In this document: positions 1 through 7,568 of the stretch, piece by piece
How positions within the stretch are numbered: the first letter of the stretch is position 1
How the letters are laid out: every line of letters begins with the position of its first letter
Source of the DNA: JAIBBG01 sp043748015
GTDB lineage: Bacteria; Bacteroidota; Bacteroidia; Flavobacteriales_D; Sanyastnellaceae
NCBI GenBank assembly: GCA_043748015.1
Contig: JAYTOA010000226.1
Span: 1 to 10,254, forward strand
Length of the DNA stretch: 10,254 nt
Direction of reading: 5' to 3'
Made by a program: the position numbers and the translations under genes
The notes under the pieces: model-generated
What the model saw: only the letters and a program-made list of their open reading frames with translations
The model's database searches: none
What the model was told of the DNA's origin: nothing

Positions 1-1283
1 TGACAAACCTGAGGAACTGTAACAGACCAAGTACCATCGCCATCTGTGTCAGCCATAGCCAAAGCTCCGGCCTGCCAAGAAGGATTGGTGAAGTCACCCA
101 TCATCCACATCACTTGACCAGTTGGAATTGTGTTGGTACCCGGGCGCACTTGGAAAGTAACATCACCCGGAGCAACTGTTCCTGAGCAAGGATCAGCAGA
201 ACCAAAGCACACAGCCGGTAAAGTTTGAGGAGTTTCTGCCACAACCGTCAAAAGACGATTGCCAATTCCTTCCCAACTACCGGTACCCACACGGAATTTA
301 TACTCGTATGAACCGGCGCTGATATTTAAAGTCAACTCCCAAACACCATCCAAATCAAGGTCAGACATTGCTGTACCATTCGCCCAATCCGTTGCTGTAC
401 CCATAAGGAAAACACCAGGAGATGTATCAAGGCATGATGCCGTCATATCAACTTGGAATGTAACCGCGACAGGCAAAGTGCACGATTCGCATGAGTTCCA
501 GCAATAAGCCGGTAAAACAGTATTATCAGAAGCTATAGCTTCTGAACGATTTCCTTGACCATCGCCACATAATCCGGCGATACTTTCATTAGGAAAGTCC
601 CATGAATCACCATTGATAAATTTGTAAATTACAGAAGTAGCTGTGCCCACTGAAAGTGTAGTCTCCCAGATATTGTCACCATTCCAATCCTGAAGCGCGT
701 TTGCACCGGGTGTCCAAACAGGATTTTGAAAATCACCTGTTACATGAACTCCAAACGGATAAATATCATCACCGAACTCACCTAAAATTCCGTCACCGTC
801 GACATCCACGGTTGACATATCTACACGAAAACGAACTGCATTTTCGCCACATGCAACGCATTTGCCGTAGCATACAGAATATTCAACATCGTTCACATCA
901 CCAACTAAAATCTGACGATTGTTATTGCCATTGACTTCAACTGTGCAAGCACTAGGAACACTTTCAGCGAAATCCCATCCAATTCCATCAAGGAATTTAA
1001 ACTCGTAACGTGCCGGCATAAGGTTCAAAGTCACGCTGAAAACACCGTCCAAATCAGGATCAGTTAAATTGATTGTGTTCGGTGTCCAATCTTGATAAGC
1101 TGCATTGTAATCGACAGGATAAACCGTGCCGCTTCCATCAGGATCATTGAAATTACCGGCAACATTCAAGGTTGTGGTAGTGGGATTAGAGCTGTTCATG
1201 TCAATGTTGAAAGTGACAGCAACCTGTGCACTCACTCCCCAACATAGAGCAAAAGCAAGAAGACTCATGTAGATTTTTTTCAT
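1..1283 (-). CDS. Secreted multi-module starch-binding-like (CBM20/CBM48-type) protein, 3' end outside window
   Basis: The frame opens with ATG at 1283-1281 and stays open for 427 codons to the window edge, so the C-terminus is missing. Residues 1-20 are a classic signal peptide (MKKIYMSLLAFALCWGVSAQ). At least four related modules follow: about residues 21-148, 149-270, 271-372 and 373 onward. Each begins with a strand of the V-T-F-x-V-D-M type, then a G-x-F/W segment, an acidic D-x-D-x-D-G-x-W/F turn, a Y-x-[YF]-K-F-x-x-G-x-x-W strand pair and an N-R-x-L/I strand. This pattern resembles the glycogen/starch-binding beta-sandwich (CBM20/CBM48-like) modules repeated in Bacteroidota extracellular proteins, many of which end in a type IX sorting domain. 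That end is not visible here, so the secretion route is inferred. Modules 1 and 2 end in a CxxxCxxC linker (C138/C142/C145 and C261/C265/C268). Divergence from an exported amylase supports a role in binding alpha-glucans at the cell surface. The exact ligand is unproven. Confidence 0.85.
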   Translation of the reverse strand, partial: MKKIYMSLLAFALCWGVSAQVAVTFNIDMNSSNPTTTTLNVAGNFNDPDGSGTVYPVDYNAAYQDWTPNTINLTDPDLDGVFSVTLNLMPARYEFKFLDGIGWDFAESVPSACTVEVNGNNNRQILVGDVNDVEYSVCYGKCVACGENAVRFRVDMSTVDVDGDGILGEFGDDIYPFGVHVTGDFQNPVWTPGANALQDWNGDNIWETTLSVGTATSVIYKFINGDSWDFPNESIAGLCGDGQGNRSEAIASDNTVLPAYCWNSCESCTLPVAVTFQVDMTASCLDTSPGVFLMGTATDWANGTAMSDLDLDGVWELTLNISAGSYEYKFRVGTGSWEGIGNRLLTVVAETPQTLPAVCFGSADPCSGTVAPGDVTFQVRPGTNTIPTGQVMWMMGDFTNPSWQAGALAMADTDGDGTWSVTVPQVC

Positions 1284-1286
1284 AGC

Positions 1287-1294
1287 TATGTTTG
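1287..1294 (+). promoter_or_regulatory. Candidate -7 box for the amylase gene
   Basis: TATGTTTG on the plus strand matches TAnnTTTG and points toward the amylase. A transcript from here would start near 1300 and carry about 80 nt before ATG 1380. No TTG is present 17-23 nt upstream, so support is weak. If real, the two divergent promoters in this short gap overlap and could be co-regulated. Confidence 0.25.
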
Positions 1295-1329
1295 TTTATT
1301 TATTACTTCGTGTACATTTAACACTTTGT

Positions 1330-1337
1330 CAAATTTA
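1330..1337 (-). promoter_or_regulatory. Candidate -7 box for the multi-module secreted protein gene
   Basis: On the minus strand this reads TAAATTTG, a full match to the Bacteroidota -7 consensus TAnnTTTG. It lies about 47 bp upstream of the ATG at 1283, leaving a leader of about 40 nt. No clear TTG -33 element is seen at the expected distance, so this is a motif match only. Confidence 0.35.
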
Positions 1338-1379
1338 AAAAGATTCTTTCATCGGGTAAGCCATATTGTAAAATTTTAT

Positions 1380-3251
1380 ATGATTGAGAAACATTCGCCG
1401 GTCCATTTGATAATCACATTATTGCTCATGGCCATTAGTTTGAATTCCTTTACACAGAAGTACAATTCTCCAATTTTACGTTTTGATCCTCCCAATTGGT
1501 GGACGGGAATGAAGGAAACGAATTTAGAAATTCTGGTTTCCTGTCCAAACATACAGCAATATGAAATTACATTGCTAAACCCTACCAATTGCAAAATTGT
1601 GTCCATCACAGCAGCAACAAACCGAGATTATTATTATGTTGAACTTGAGATAGGAAAAAATCAAAAAGCGGGTGATCTCATCTTTCAACTTAAAGGAAAA
1701 AAAGGACAGCAACATGAATACAGATATTCCATCTTAGAGCGGATACCGTCCAAAAATAACAGAGGCCTTGATGCTTCAGATTTGATATACCTCGTCTTTC
1801 CTGATCGCTTTTCAAACGGTGATCAAACCAATGACTCATTTGTTGCGATGCAGGAAAAAACATGCGATCGGTCTGGACTTAAGGCTCGTCATGGAGGTGA
1901 CATAAAGGGTATTGAAAATCATCTGGATTATTTCACAGAACTTGGCGTCACCGCGTTATGGCTAAATCCGGTGCTTGAAAACGATCAGGATTATGAAAGC
2001 TATCATGGCTATGCAGCAACAGATTTATATCGCGTTGATCCAAGATTCGGGACCAATACTTCTTATAGAGCGTTCGTAGAAAATTGTCATTCAAAAGGCA
2101 TCAAGGTGATTTGGGATGTTGTATACAACCATTGGGGAAATCAAAATTACCTGTACAAAAATTTACCAGACAGTAACTGGGTGCATCGCTTCAAAGAGTT
2201 CACGAGAACAACCTATCGTGCAGAGGTATTGCTCGATCCATATGCTTCAGACTATGATAAAAAACTGATGACAGATGCCTGGTTTGATAAACACATGCCC
2301 GATCTCAATCAACAAGATCCACATCTTGCGAAATACCTCATTCAAAATTCCATCTGGTGGATTGAATATGCCGGGCTTGATGCATTCCGAATTGATACTT
2401 ATGCTTATCCAGATCAGATTTTCATGAAAAAACTGAATGAGGCCATCCTCCGTGAATATCCGGATTTCTTTTCCTTTGGAGAAACATGGGTGCAAGGAAC
2501 CCCAATACAAGCCTGGTTTACAGAAGAAGCATATGTTAAAAAAGATTACACATCGTCATTGCAAAGCGTGACCGATTTTCAATTGTACTATGCAATAACA
2601 AATGGCCTGAACGAACCATTTGGTTGGTCAGAAGGATTTCGCAGAATTGAGTTGACCCTTTCACAGGACGTTCTATACAAGCGTCCAACCTCACTTGTTA
2701 CTTTTCTGGACAATCATGATCTGAGTAGATTCTACAGTCAGATTGGAGAAGATTATAACAAATTCAAAATGGGCATCGCTATGATGTATACCTTGAGGGG
2801 AATTCCATCTATCTATTACGGCACAGAAATTCTAATGAAAAATTACGCCGATCCTGATGCGAAAGTGAGAGAAGATTTTCCGGGAGGATGGAGAGGAGAT
2901 AAGGCCAACAAGTTTATACAAACAGGCAGAACCGAACTTGAAAATGATGCGTTCAATTTTTGCAAAACGCTTGGACAATGGAGAAAACAAAATGCATGGA
3001 TTGGTGAAGCGACGCTCACACAATTTGTACCTGAAAACAATACATACGTTTATTTCAGAAGACACAATGGTAAGGCTTTGATGTGTATGTACAACGGCAA
3101 CGAAACGGAAATTTCAATTGAAACAGATCGCTTTCAGGAATGCCTCAATGACAGAAAGATTTCAATGAATATTCTTACAGGGGAAAAAATAATAATTGAA
3201 AAAAAAATAAATCTGCCGGCCAGATCTGTTACGCTTTTGGAACTTCAATAA
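1380..3251 (+). CDS. Exported GH13 alpha-amylase family enzyme (cyclomaltodextrinase / neopullulanase type, SusA-like)
   Basis: This 623-residue enzyme should hydrolyse alpha-1,4-glucosidic bonds in maltodextrins, pullulan or cyclodextrins. A signal peptide covers about residues 1-26 (ends SLNSFTQ) with no lipobox Cys, suggesting the periplasm or export. An N-terminal beta domain with the PPNWWTGMK motif typical of cyclomaltodextrinases follows (about 30-115), then the TIM barrel and a C-terminal beta domain (about 545-623, ending LPARSVTLLELQ). All GH13 conserved regions are present: DVVYNH (246-251), MPDLN (306-310), FRIDTY with nucleophile D339, GETW with acid/base E368, and FLDNHD with D447. 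Length matches SusA (about 617). I chose ATG 1380 because it gives a normal short signal-peptide n-region. An in-frame TTG at 1326 would add 18 residues. The gene is divergent from a starch-binding-like secreted protein. Substrate preference (cyclodextrin, pullulan or starch) cannot be read from sequence alone. Confidence 0.93.
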   Translation: MIEKHSPVHLIITLLLMAISLNSFTQKYNSPILRFDPPNWWTGMKETNLEILVSCPNIQQYEITLLNPTNCKIVSITAATNRDYYYVELEIGKNQKAGDLIFQLKGKKGQQHEYRYSILERIPSKNNRGLDASDLIYLVFPDRFSNGDQTNDSFVAMQEKTCDRSGLKARHGGDIKGIENHLDYFTELGVTALWLNPVLENDQDYESYHGYAATDLYRVDPRFGTNTSYRAFVENCHSKGIKVIWDVVYNHWGNQNYLYKNLPDSNWVHRFKEFTRTTYRAEVLLDPYASDYDKKLMTDAWFDKHMPDLNQQDPHLAKYLIQNSIWWIEYAGLDAFRIDTYAYPDQIFMKKLNEAILREYPDFFSFGETWVQGTPIQAWFTEEAYVKKDYTSSLQSVTDFQLYYAITNGLNEPFGWSEGFRRIELTLSQDVLYKRPTSLVTFLDNHDLSRFYSQIGEDYNKFKMGIAMMYTLRGIPSIYYGTEILMKNYADPDAKVREDFPGGWRGDKANKFIQTGRTELENDAFNFCKTLGQWRKQNAWIGEATLTQFVPENNTYVYFRRHNGKALMCMYNGNETEISIETDRFQECLNDRKISMNILTGEKIIIEKKINLPARSVTLLELQ

Positions 3252-3642
3252 AGTACTCTTGTAATCTTGATCGCCACAGTTCAGGCATTTCAATCGTTAC
3301 TTTCTCGTTGTGATTGAAGCAGACCAATACTGCCACACCTGTAGTACACAATTCCTCTCCCCTCCAGAGCTCATACTTTACGCTGAAACTCTTCGTGCCG
3401 AAGTGAACGCAATATGTTTTGATTTCCACTATATCACCCAAATGCACAGGTTTAAAATAGTTGATCTCAGATTTCGCTACTAAAATTCCCAACTCATTCC
3501 AATCCCATTTACCACCGGCAACTGCATGGAAAAAATGAATGCGTGTTTGTTCAAAATACGTGAGGTAGACAGCATTGTTGACGTGGCCCATCGCATCAAT
3601 GTCTGCGAAACGTATCTCCGGTATATAGGAAAAGGACTTCAT
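3229..3642 (-). CDS. Acyl-CoA thioesterase, 4HBT/YbgC-like hotdog family
   Basis: This 137-residue protein fits the usual single-domain hotdog thioesterase length (about 130-150). The N-terminal motif RFADIDAMGHVNNAVYLTYF (11-30) is the family signature, with D16 the likely catalytic Asp and HVNN at 20-23, followed by FEQTR. Such enzymes hydrolyse acyl-CoA thioesters in the cytosol. The physiological acyl group is not deducible, and no Tol-Pal or menaquinone genes are adjacent. The 3' end overlaps the last 23 bp of the convergent amylase gene, with its TAA read from 3231-3229. The upstream gap to the divergent lemA-like gene is 94 bp. Confidence 0.88.
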   Translation of the reverse strand: MKSFSYIPEIRFADIDAMGHVNNAVYLTYFEQTRIHFFHAVAGGKWDWNELGILVAKSEINYFKPVHLGDIVEIKTYCVHFGTKSFSVKYELWRGEELCTTGVAVLVCFNHNEKVTIEMPELWRSRLQEYFIEVPKA

Positions 3643-3689
3643 ATTCTATTCAAAATTGTTTGGCAAATCAAACGCTAAAAGTGATGATC

Positions 3690-3719
3690 TTCATAATCTA
3701 GAAGTTTGAAATATCTTTG
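3690..3719 (+). promoter_or_regulatory. Candidate promoter of the lemA-family gene
   Basis: TATCTTTG at 3712-3719 is a full match to the Bacteroidota -7 box TAnnTTTG. Nineteen bases upstream, TTC at 3690-3692 matches two of three bases of the -33 TTG. The predicted start falls about 10 nt before ATG 3737, giving a very short leader. GGAG at 3719-3722 overlaps the box and lies rather far from the start codon for a ribosome binding site. Confidence 0.4.
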
Positions 3720-3736
3720 GAGAAAGTAAATGCGCC

Positions 3737-4291
3737 ATGATCTTCCTCTTCATTTTCCTTGCAATCATTATTCTGCCGATCGTTCTAGTAATAACAACTT
3801 ACAACAATCTTCAACGCAAAAAAGTTTCAGTGGATGAAGGCTGGAGTGATATAGGAACAGTGCTTCAGCAACGCAATGACCTTATTCCAAATCTAGTTGA
3901 AACAGTGAAGGGATATGCTTCGCATGAAAATTCAACTTTGTCTGAAGTAACTAAATGGCGCAACCAAAGTGCCTCAGTCCATACGCCTGAAGAGCAGAAC
4001 ATAGCGCAATTTGGATTGCAAAAAGCGATGGCCAATATTCATGCAGTGGCGGAAAATTATCCACAGCTCAAAGCAGACACGCAATTTATACAACTGCAAA
4101 ATCAATTGTCTGCTATAGAAGAAAAGTTGAATCTCGCGAGAAGAAATTACAATGGCAACGTGAAAGCTTTTAACACGCAATTGGTCATTTTTCCTTCAAA
4201 CATGATCGCAGGATTTTATAACCTGAAATCCGCAACCTTCTTTGAAGAAGAACAACAAGCGAAAATGAATCCGAAGGTCAATTTCAACTGA
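3737..4291 (+). CDS. LemA family membrane-anchored protein
   Basis: This 184-residue protein has one N-terminal hydrophobic segment (about residues 2-20), then the LemA signature VDEGWSDIGTVLQQRNDLIP (32-51) followed by NLVETVKGYASHE. The rest is a helical bundle, and the C-terminus carries the conserved FPSN...GF pattern and an FFEEEQQAK segment. Length is typical for LemA (about 180-200). The family has an N-out, helical periplasmic or outer-face domain; its molecular function is poorly defined and the name comes from antigen presentation in Listeria. lemA often sits beside TPM-domain or M48 peptidase genes. None is present here: the next gene is the convergent rlmI after 39 bp, so this copy stands alone. 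Confidence 0.92.
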   Translation: MIFLFIFLAIIILPIVLVITTYNNLQRKKVSVDEGWSDIGTVLQQRNDLIPNLVETVKGYASHENSTLSEVTKWRNQSASVHTPEEQNIAQFGLQKAMANIHAVAENYPQLKADTQFIQLQNQLSAIEEKLNLARRNYNGNVKAFNTQLVIFPSNMIAGFYNLKSATFFEEEQQAKMNPKVNFN

Positions 4292-4330
4292 GTACAGGTT
4301 CAAATCATAAAAGAAAAGAACGCTTAAGCA

Positions 4331-5512
4331 CTACTCTACTTCAATCACAAAACCCTTCAGGTATTCACCTTCCGGATGATACACGCTGATTGGATGATCA
4401 GCAGGTTGATGTAATTGATGCAGGATGCGCACCTTGCGTCCGGCGTTGATCGAAGCTGCCAACAACGAATCGCGGAACAGTTTTTTATCAATCGCCTGAG
4501 AACAAGAAAAAGTAAAAATGACACCGCCCGGTTTTATCTGTCGAATAGCAGCTTCATTGATTCTGATATAACCCTGAACCGCTTTATGGCGTGCGCTGAG
4601 ATGCTTTGCAAAAGCCGGTGGATCCAATATGATCACATCATAATCTTCGCGCAGCGACTTCATGTATTCCACTGCATCTGCTTTTATTACATCGTGTCTT
4701 TCATCGTCGAAGCCGTTGAGTTTGGCATTTTGTGTAGCGAGGACCAAAGCCTTCTGACTACTATCGAGACTATGTGCGAGAATAGCGCCCGCTTTCAAAG
4801 CAAATACGGAAAAGCCACCGGTGTAACAAAAAGTATTGAGGACTTTTTTACCGGAAGCATACGCGCCAAGCAGTTTGCGATTCTCACGTTGATCAATAAA
4901 AAAACCGGTCTTCTGACCTTGTTCCCAATCGACGTGAAATTTGCAACCATACTCGAGACATACATCACTTTGTTTCGATCCGAATAAATACTCACCTGCA
5001 ATTTCTTGCTGCTGCGTAGAAGCCTTTCCATCGCCCCGATCATAAACCGAAAGTATCTTTCCTCCGTAAACATTTACGATGGCATCAGCAATAGTTTGAC
5101 GTTGCTCATACATACCGACACTGTGTGTTTGAATGACAGCAGTGCTACCATAAACGTCAACAATAAGTCCCGGCAAACCATCACCCTCCGCATTCACAAG
5201 ACGATAAATATTCGTTTCATTGTTTGAAATGAAACCGAGACGTTCTCTTAAATCATACGCATTCTTAATCTTGCCAAGCCAGAATTTTGTCGGATTTTCA
5301 TAACCGGTAAAGGAAAAAATTCTAACCGCGATTGAGCCTTCTGAAGCATGGCCGGTTCCCAGATAATTTCCCTTTGAATCAAGCACATCAACGATATCGC
5401 CGTTGTGAGCTTGGCCTTCGACCTTATGAATGGCTCCAGAAAAAATCCATGGATGAAAACGTTTGATGGATTGCTCCTTCCCGGCTTTGAGTGTAATTTT
5501 TGTTGCAGACAT
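4331..5512 (-). CDS. rlmI: RlmI-like class I SAM-dependent rRNA large subunit methyltransferase
   Basis: This 393-residue protein resembles E. coli RlmI (396 aa), which makes m5C1962 in 23S rRNA. An N-terminal PUA-type RNA-binding domain spans about residues 3-80 (HPWIFSGAI, GDIVDVLDSKG). A middle domain holds YRLVNAEGDGLPGLIVD. The methyltransferase core has KTGFFIDQREN (201-211), motif I VLNTFCYTGGFSVFA, motif IV ILDPPAFAK (295-303) and a catalytic-type cysteine motif FSCSQ (335-339). I place the start at ATG 5512 because MSATKITLKAGKEQS fits the family N-terminus. An in-frame TTG at 5533 would add seven residues and leave only two bases to the upstream recQ stop. It lies 23 bp after recQ on the same strand, so the two are probably one transcript. 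Target specificity is inferred from the family. Confidence 0.9.
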   Translation of the reverse strand: MSATKITLKAGKEQSIKRFHPWIFSGAIHKVEGQAHNGDIVDVLDSKGNYLGTGHASEGSIAVRIFSFTGYENPTKFWLGKIKNAYDLRERLGFISNNETNIYRLVNAEGDGLPGLIVDVYGSTAVIQTHSVGMYEQRQTIADAIVNVYGGKILSVYDRGDGKASTQQQEIAGEYLFGSKQSDVCLEYGCKFHVDWEQGQKTGFFIDQRENRKLLGAYASGKKVLNTFCYTGGFSVFALKAGAILAHSLDSSQKALVLATQNAKLNGFDDERHDVIKADAVEYMKSLREDYDVIILDPPAFAKHLSARHKAVQGYIRINEAAIRQIKPGGVIFTFSCSQAIDKKLFRDSLLAASINAGRKVRILHQLHQPADHPISVYHPEGEYLKGFVIEVE

Positions 5513-5535
5513 ACTTATTTGAAAAGGCTGCAAAG

Positions 5536-7458
5536 CTATTCATTCTCCAATCCCGGAATGGTGATAAATAATTTATCGTTAAGAACAAGCTCCCCAGTAT
5601 CAATTTTCCATCGCGCATATTCGATCAAATGATCGCTGGCGAAAGAAGGCAACAATCCCGGTAATTCATCCAATGTGAATTCACTGCGCAACGCAAGTTG
5701 CATAACTGCGTCATTGATTTTTTCATATTCAAGAGGTTGTAAGCCATGTTTTTTATTTTCTCTGCAAACATCACATTGTCCGCAAGGTTCAACATCCAAT
5801 TCACCAAAATATTCCAACAATTGCACATTGCGGCAATGTTTCAAGGAAACGAATTTGTCCATTGCATTTGCGCGTTCAAGATCACGACGTTTGCGATTTT
5901 CATATATCTCAGGCGACAATATGATGCTGTCCTCATGCATTCTTCCAGTGAGAAAAGTGAGAAGAGGTACTTCGCTTCTACTCACATACTCCATCAATTT
6001 CTGTTCAGTCATGAAATTGAGTTTGGCCATTACCTCCTCCTTTGTCAAGTGCGTATTCTTCGCAATTTCATCTTCTCGGATATTCACGAATTGTTCAAAC
6101 ATTCCACCATACATACGAAGTAGAATTTTGATAAGTGGATCCATCGAAGGATTCGCGACTTGATAGCTGTATAAATCATTGCGACCCGATAAAAACATCA
6201 AACGTGAAGGGATGAATGCAACTTCATTCAACTTCACATATCCGGCGAGTTCGAGAATTTGCAATGCGTGAATCGTTGACGCATACTTGAGTTCAAAGTT
6301 TCTACAAAAATCCAACAATGGAAAAGGATATGCTATGTCTTTGCCCGATCCCGGAGCGAGTTGCAAAAAATTTCCGATGCTCTTATAAACCTTTCTGATA
6401 AAATCCTTATCCGGAAATTTCAAGTCGATCTGTTGATGAATTCTTTCGATGTCAGCATCATTATACAAAAGCACTGCATAGGCCTTTTGTCCGTCGCGTC
6501 CTGCTCTACCCGCTTCTTGAAAATACGCTTCAGGATGTGCAGGCACATCAACGTGCACCACAAAGCGCACGTCAGGTTTATCAATTCCCATCCCGAATGC
6601 ATTGGTTGCACATATAATCCGCGTTTCATTTTTCATCCATGAGTAAAAAGCGGATTGCTTTTCCTTTGTTGACATACCTGCGTGATAGGCTGCCGATGCC
6701 ATTTTGTTTTTACGTAAAAGAGCAGCAATTTCCTTTGTTCGAAGTCGCGTGCCGCAATAAACAATTCCGCTTCCCTTCAATTTGGCACATATCTCTATCA
6801 GCTTCGTTTCCTTATTTTCTTGCTCATTCACGTTATAGGATAAATTATCTCTTCTGAAACTAGTGCCGATGACATGTTCCGATTTGAAGGCCAATTGATG
6901 TTGAATATCCTTCACAACAATTGGTGTGGCGCTGGCGGTTAAAGCCAACACAGGAACATCCGGTTTGAGTAGTCTAATCTCCGCAATTTTTAGATAATCT
7001 GGTCGAAAATCATAACCCCATTGGGAGATGCAATGTGCTTCATCAACTGCAATGAATGAAACCTTCATCTTTTTGAATCGCTCAAGAAATAGTTCATTGC
7101 GCAGTCTCTCCGGCGACACATAAAGAAATTTTACATCGCCGTAGACACAATTATCAAGTATGCGATCCACTTCATGAAAGCCTATTGCCGAATTAATAGT
7201 TGCCGCAGATATTTTTCTCTTACGAAGATTTTCCACCTGATCATTCATCAGAGCCAGCAAGGGTGAGATGACAACACATACCCCTTCCATAGCCATTGCC
7301 GGAACTTGAAAACAAATGGATTTACCACCGCCGGTAGGCAATAGTGCCAAAGTGTCCATTCCATTCATAACAGCCAGAATGATGTCCAGCTGACGCGGAC
7401 GGAATTGGTCATAACCCCAGTACTTCTTAAGTATTTCGCTTGGTATTTTCACTTGCAT
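5536..7458 (-). CDS. recQ: RecQ family ATP-dependent DNA helicase with displaced zinc-binding motif
   Basis: This 640-residue 3'-5' DNA helicase acts in recombination and fork repair. Motif 0 (WGYDQFRPRQ, 14-23), Walker A PTGGGKS (41-47), DEAH (139-142) with the RecQ aromatic loop HCISQWGYDFRP (142-153), TASAT (174-178), GIVYCGTR (231-238) and motif VI QEAGRAGRDG (314-323) are all intact. The zinc ligands HC...EPCGQCDVC lie at C542, C559, C562 and C565, about 200 residues after motif VI. In E. coli RecQ the equivalent cysteines follow the helicase core much more closely. The intervening region (about 345-530) is helical with winged-helix-like stretches. No HRDC domain is evident. I start at M 7458 because family members begin just before ILKKYWGYDQFRP. 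A longer frame from ATG 7515 would add 19 atypical residues. Confidence 0.93.
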   Translation of the reverse strand: MQVKIPSEILKKYWGYDQFRPRQLDIILAVMNGMDTLALLPTGGGKSICFQVPAMAMEGVCVVISPLLALMNDQVENLRKRKISAATINSAIGFHEVDRILDNCVYGDVKFLYVSPERLRNELFLERFKKMKVSFIAVDEAHCISQWGYDFRPDYLKIAEIRLLKPDVPVLALTASATPIVVKDIQHQLAFKSEHVIGTSFRRDNLSYNVNEQENKETKLIEICAKLKGSGIVYCGTRLRTKEIAALLRKNKMASAAYHAGMSTKEKQSAFYSWMKNETRIICATNAFGMGIDKPDVRFVVHVDVPAHPEAYFQEAGRAGRDGQKAYAVLLYNDADIERIHQQIDLKFPDKDFIRKVYKSIGNFLQLAPGSGKDIAYPFPLLDFCRNFELKYASTIHALQILELAGYVKLNEVAFIPSRLMFLSGRNDLYSYQVANPSMDPLIKILLRMYGGMFEQFVNIREDEIAKNTHLTKEEVMAKLNFMTEQKLMEYVSRSEVPLLTFLTGRMHEDSIILSPEIYENRKRRDLERANAMDKFVSLKHCRNVQLLEYFGELDVEPCGQCDVCRENKKHGLQPLEYEKINDAVMQLALRSEFTLDELPGLLPSFASDHLIEYARWKIDTGELVLNDKLFITIPGLENE

Positions 7459-7469
7459 AGAAGAATATC

Positions 7470-7499
7470 CAAATTTGCATCGGAAAATCCTATTAACAA
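7470..7499 (-). promoter_or_regulatory. Candidate recQ-rlmI promoter
   Basis: On the minus strand TTG (7499-7497), 19 bases, then CAAATTTG (7477-7470) matches the Bacteroidota TTG-N17-23-TAnnTTTG pattern with one mismatch. The predicted start lies only a few bases upstream of ATG 7458, which supports that codon over ATG 7515. Motif match only. Confidence 0.3.
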
Positions 7500-7568
7500 C
7501 GCAAGGCATAAACATTCAAATTATGCCTGACACTATTATGCAAATTTCCAATTGCACCAGGCTCTCCG

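Noticed and set aside
259..934. Plus-strand frames of 82 and 77 codons
   Set aside because: Both are antisense to the repeated modules of the secreted protein, whose frame is continuous from 1283 to the window edge with clear domain repeats.
4322..4329. GCTTAAGC palindrome between lemA and rlmI as a terminator
   Set aside because: Eight-base palindrome without loop or T-run; too weak for an intrinsic terminator in either direction.
4415..4987. 190-codon plus-strand open frame
   Set aside because: It lies entirely antisense to the rlmI-type gene, whose motifs are all intact, and its product has no recognisable pattern.
5675..6163. 162-codon plus-strand open frame, plus others antisense to recQ
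   Set aside because: Shadows of the recQ coding frame; Cys/Ser/Phe-rich low-plausibility products with no start support.
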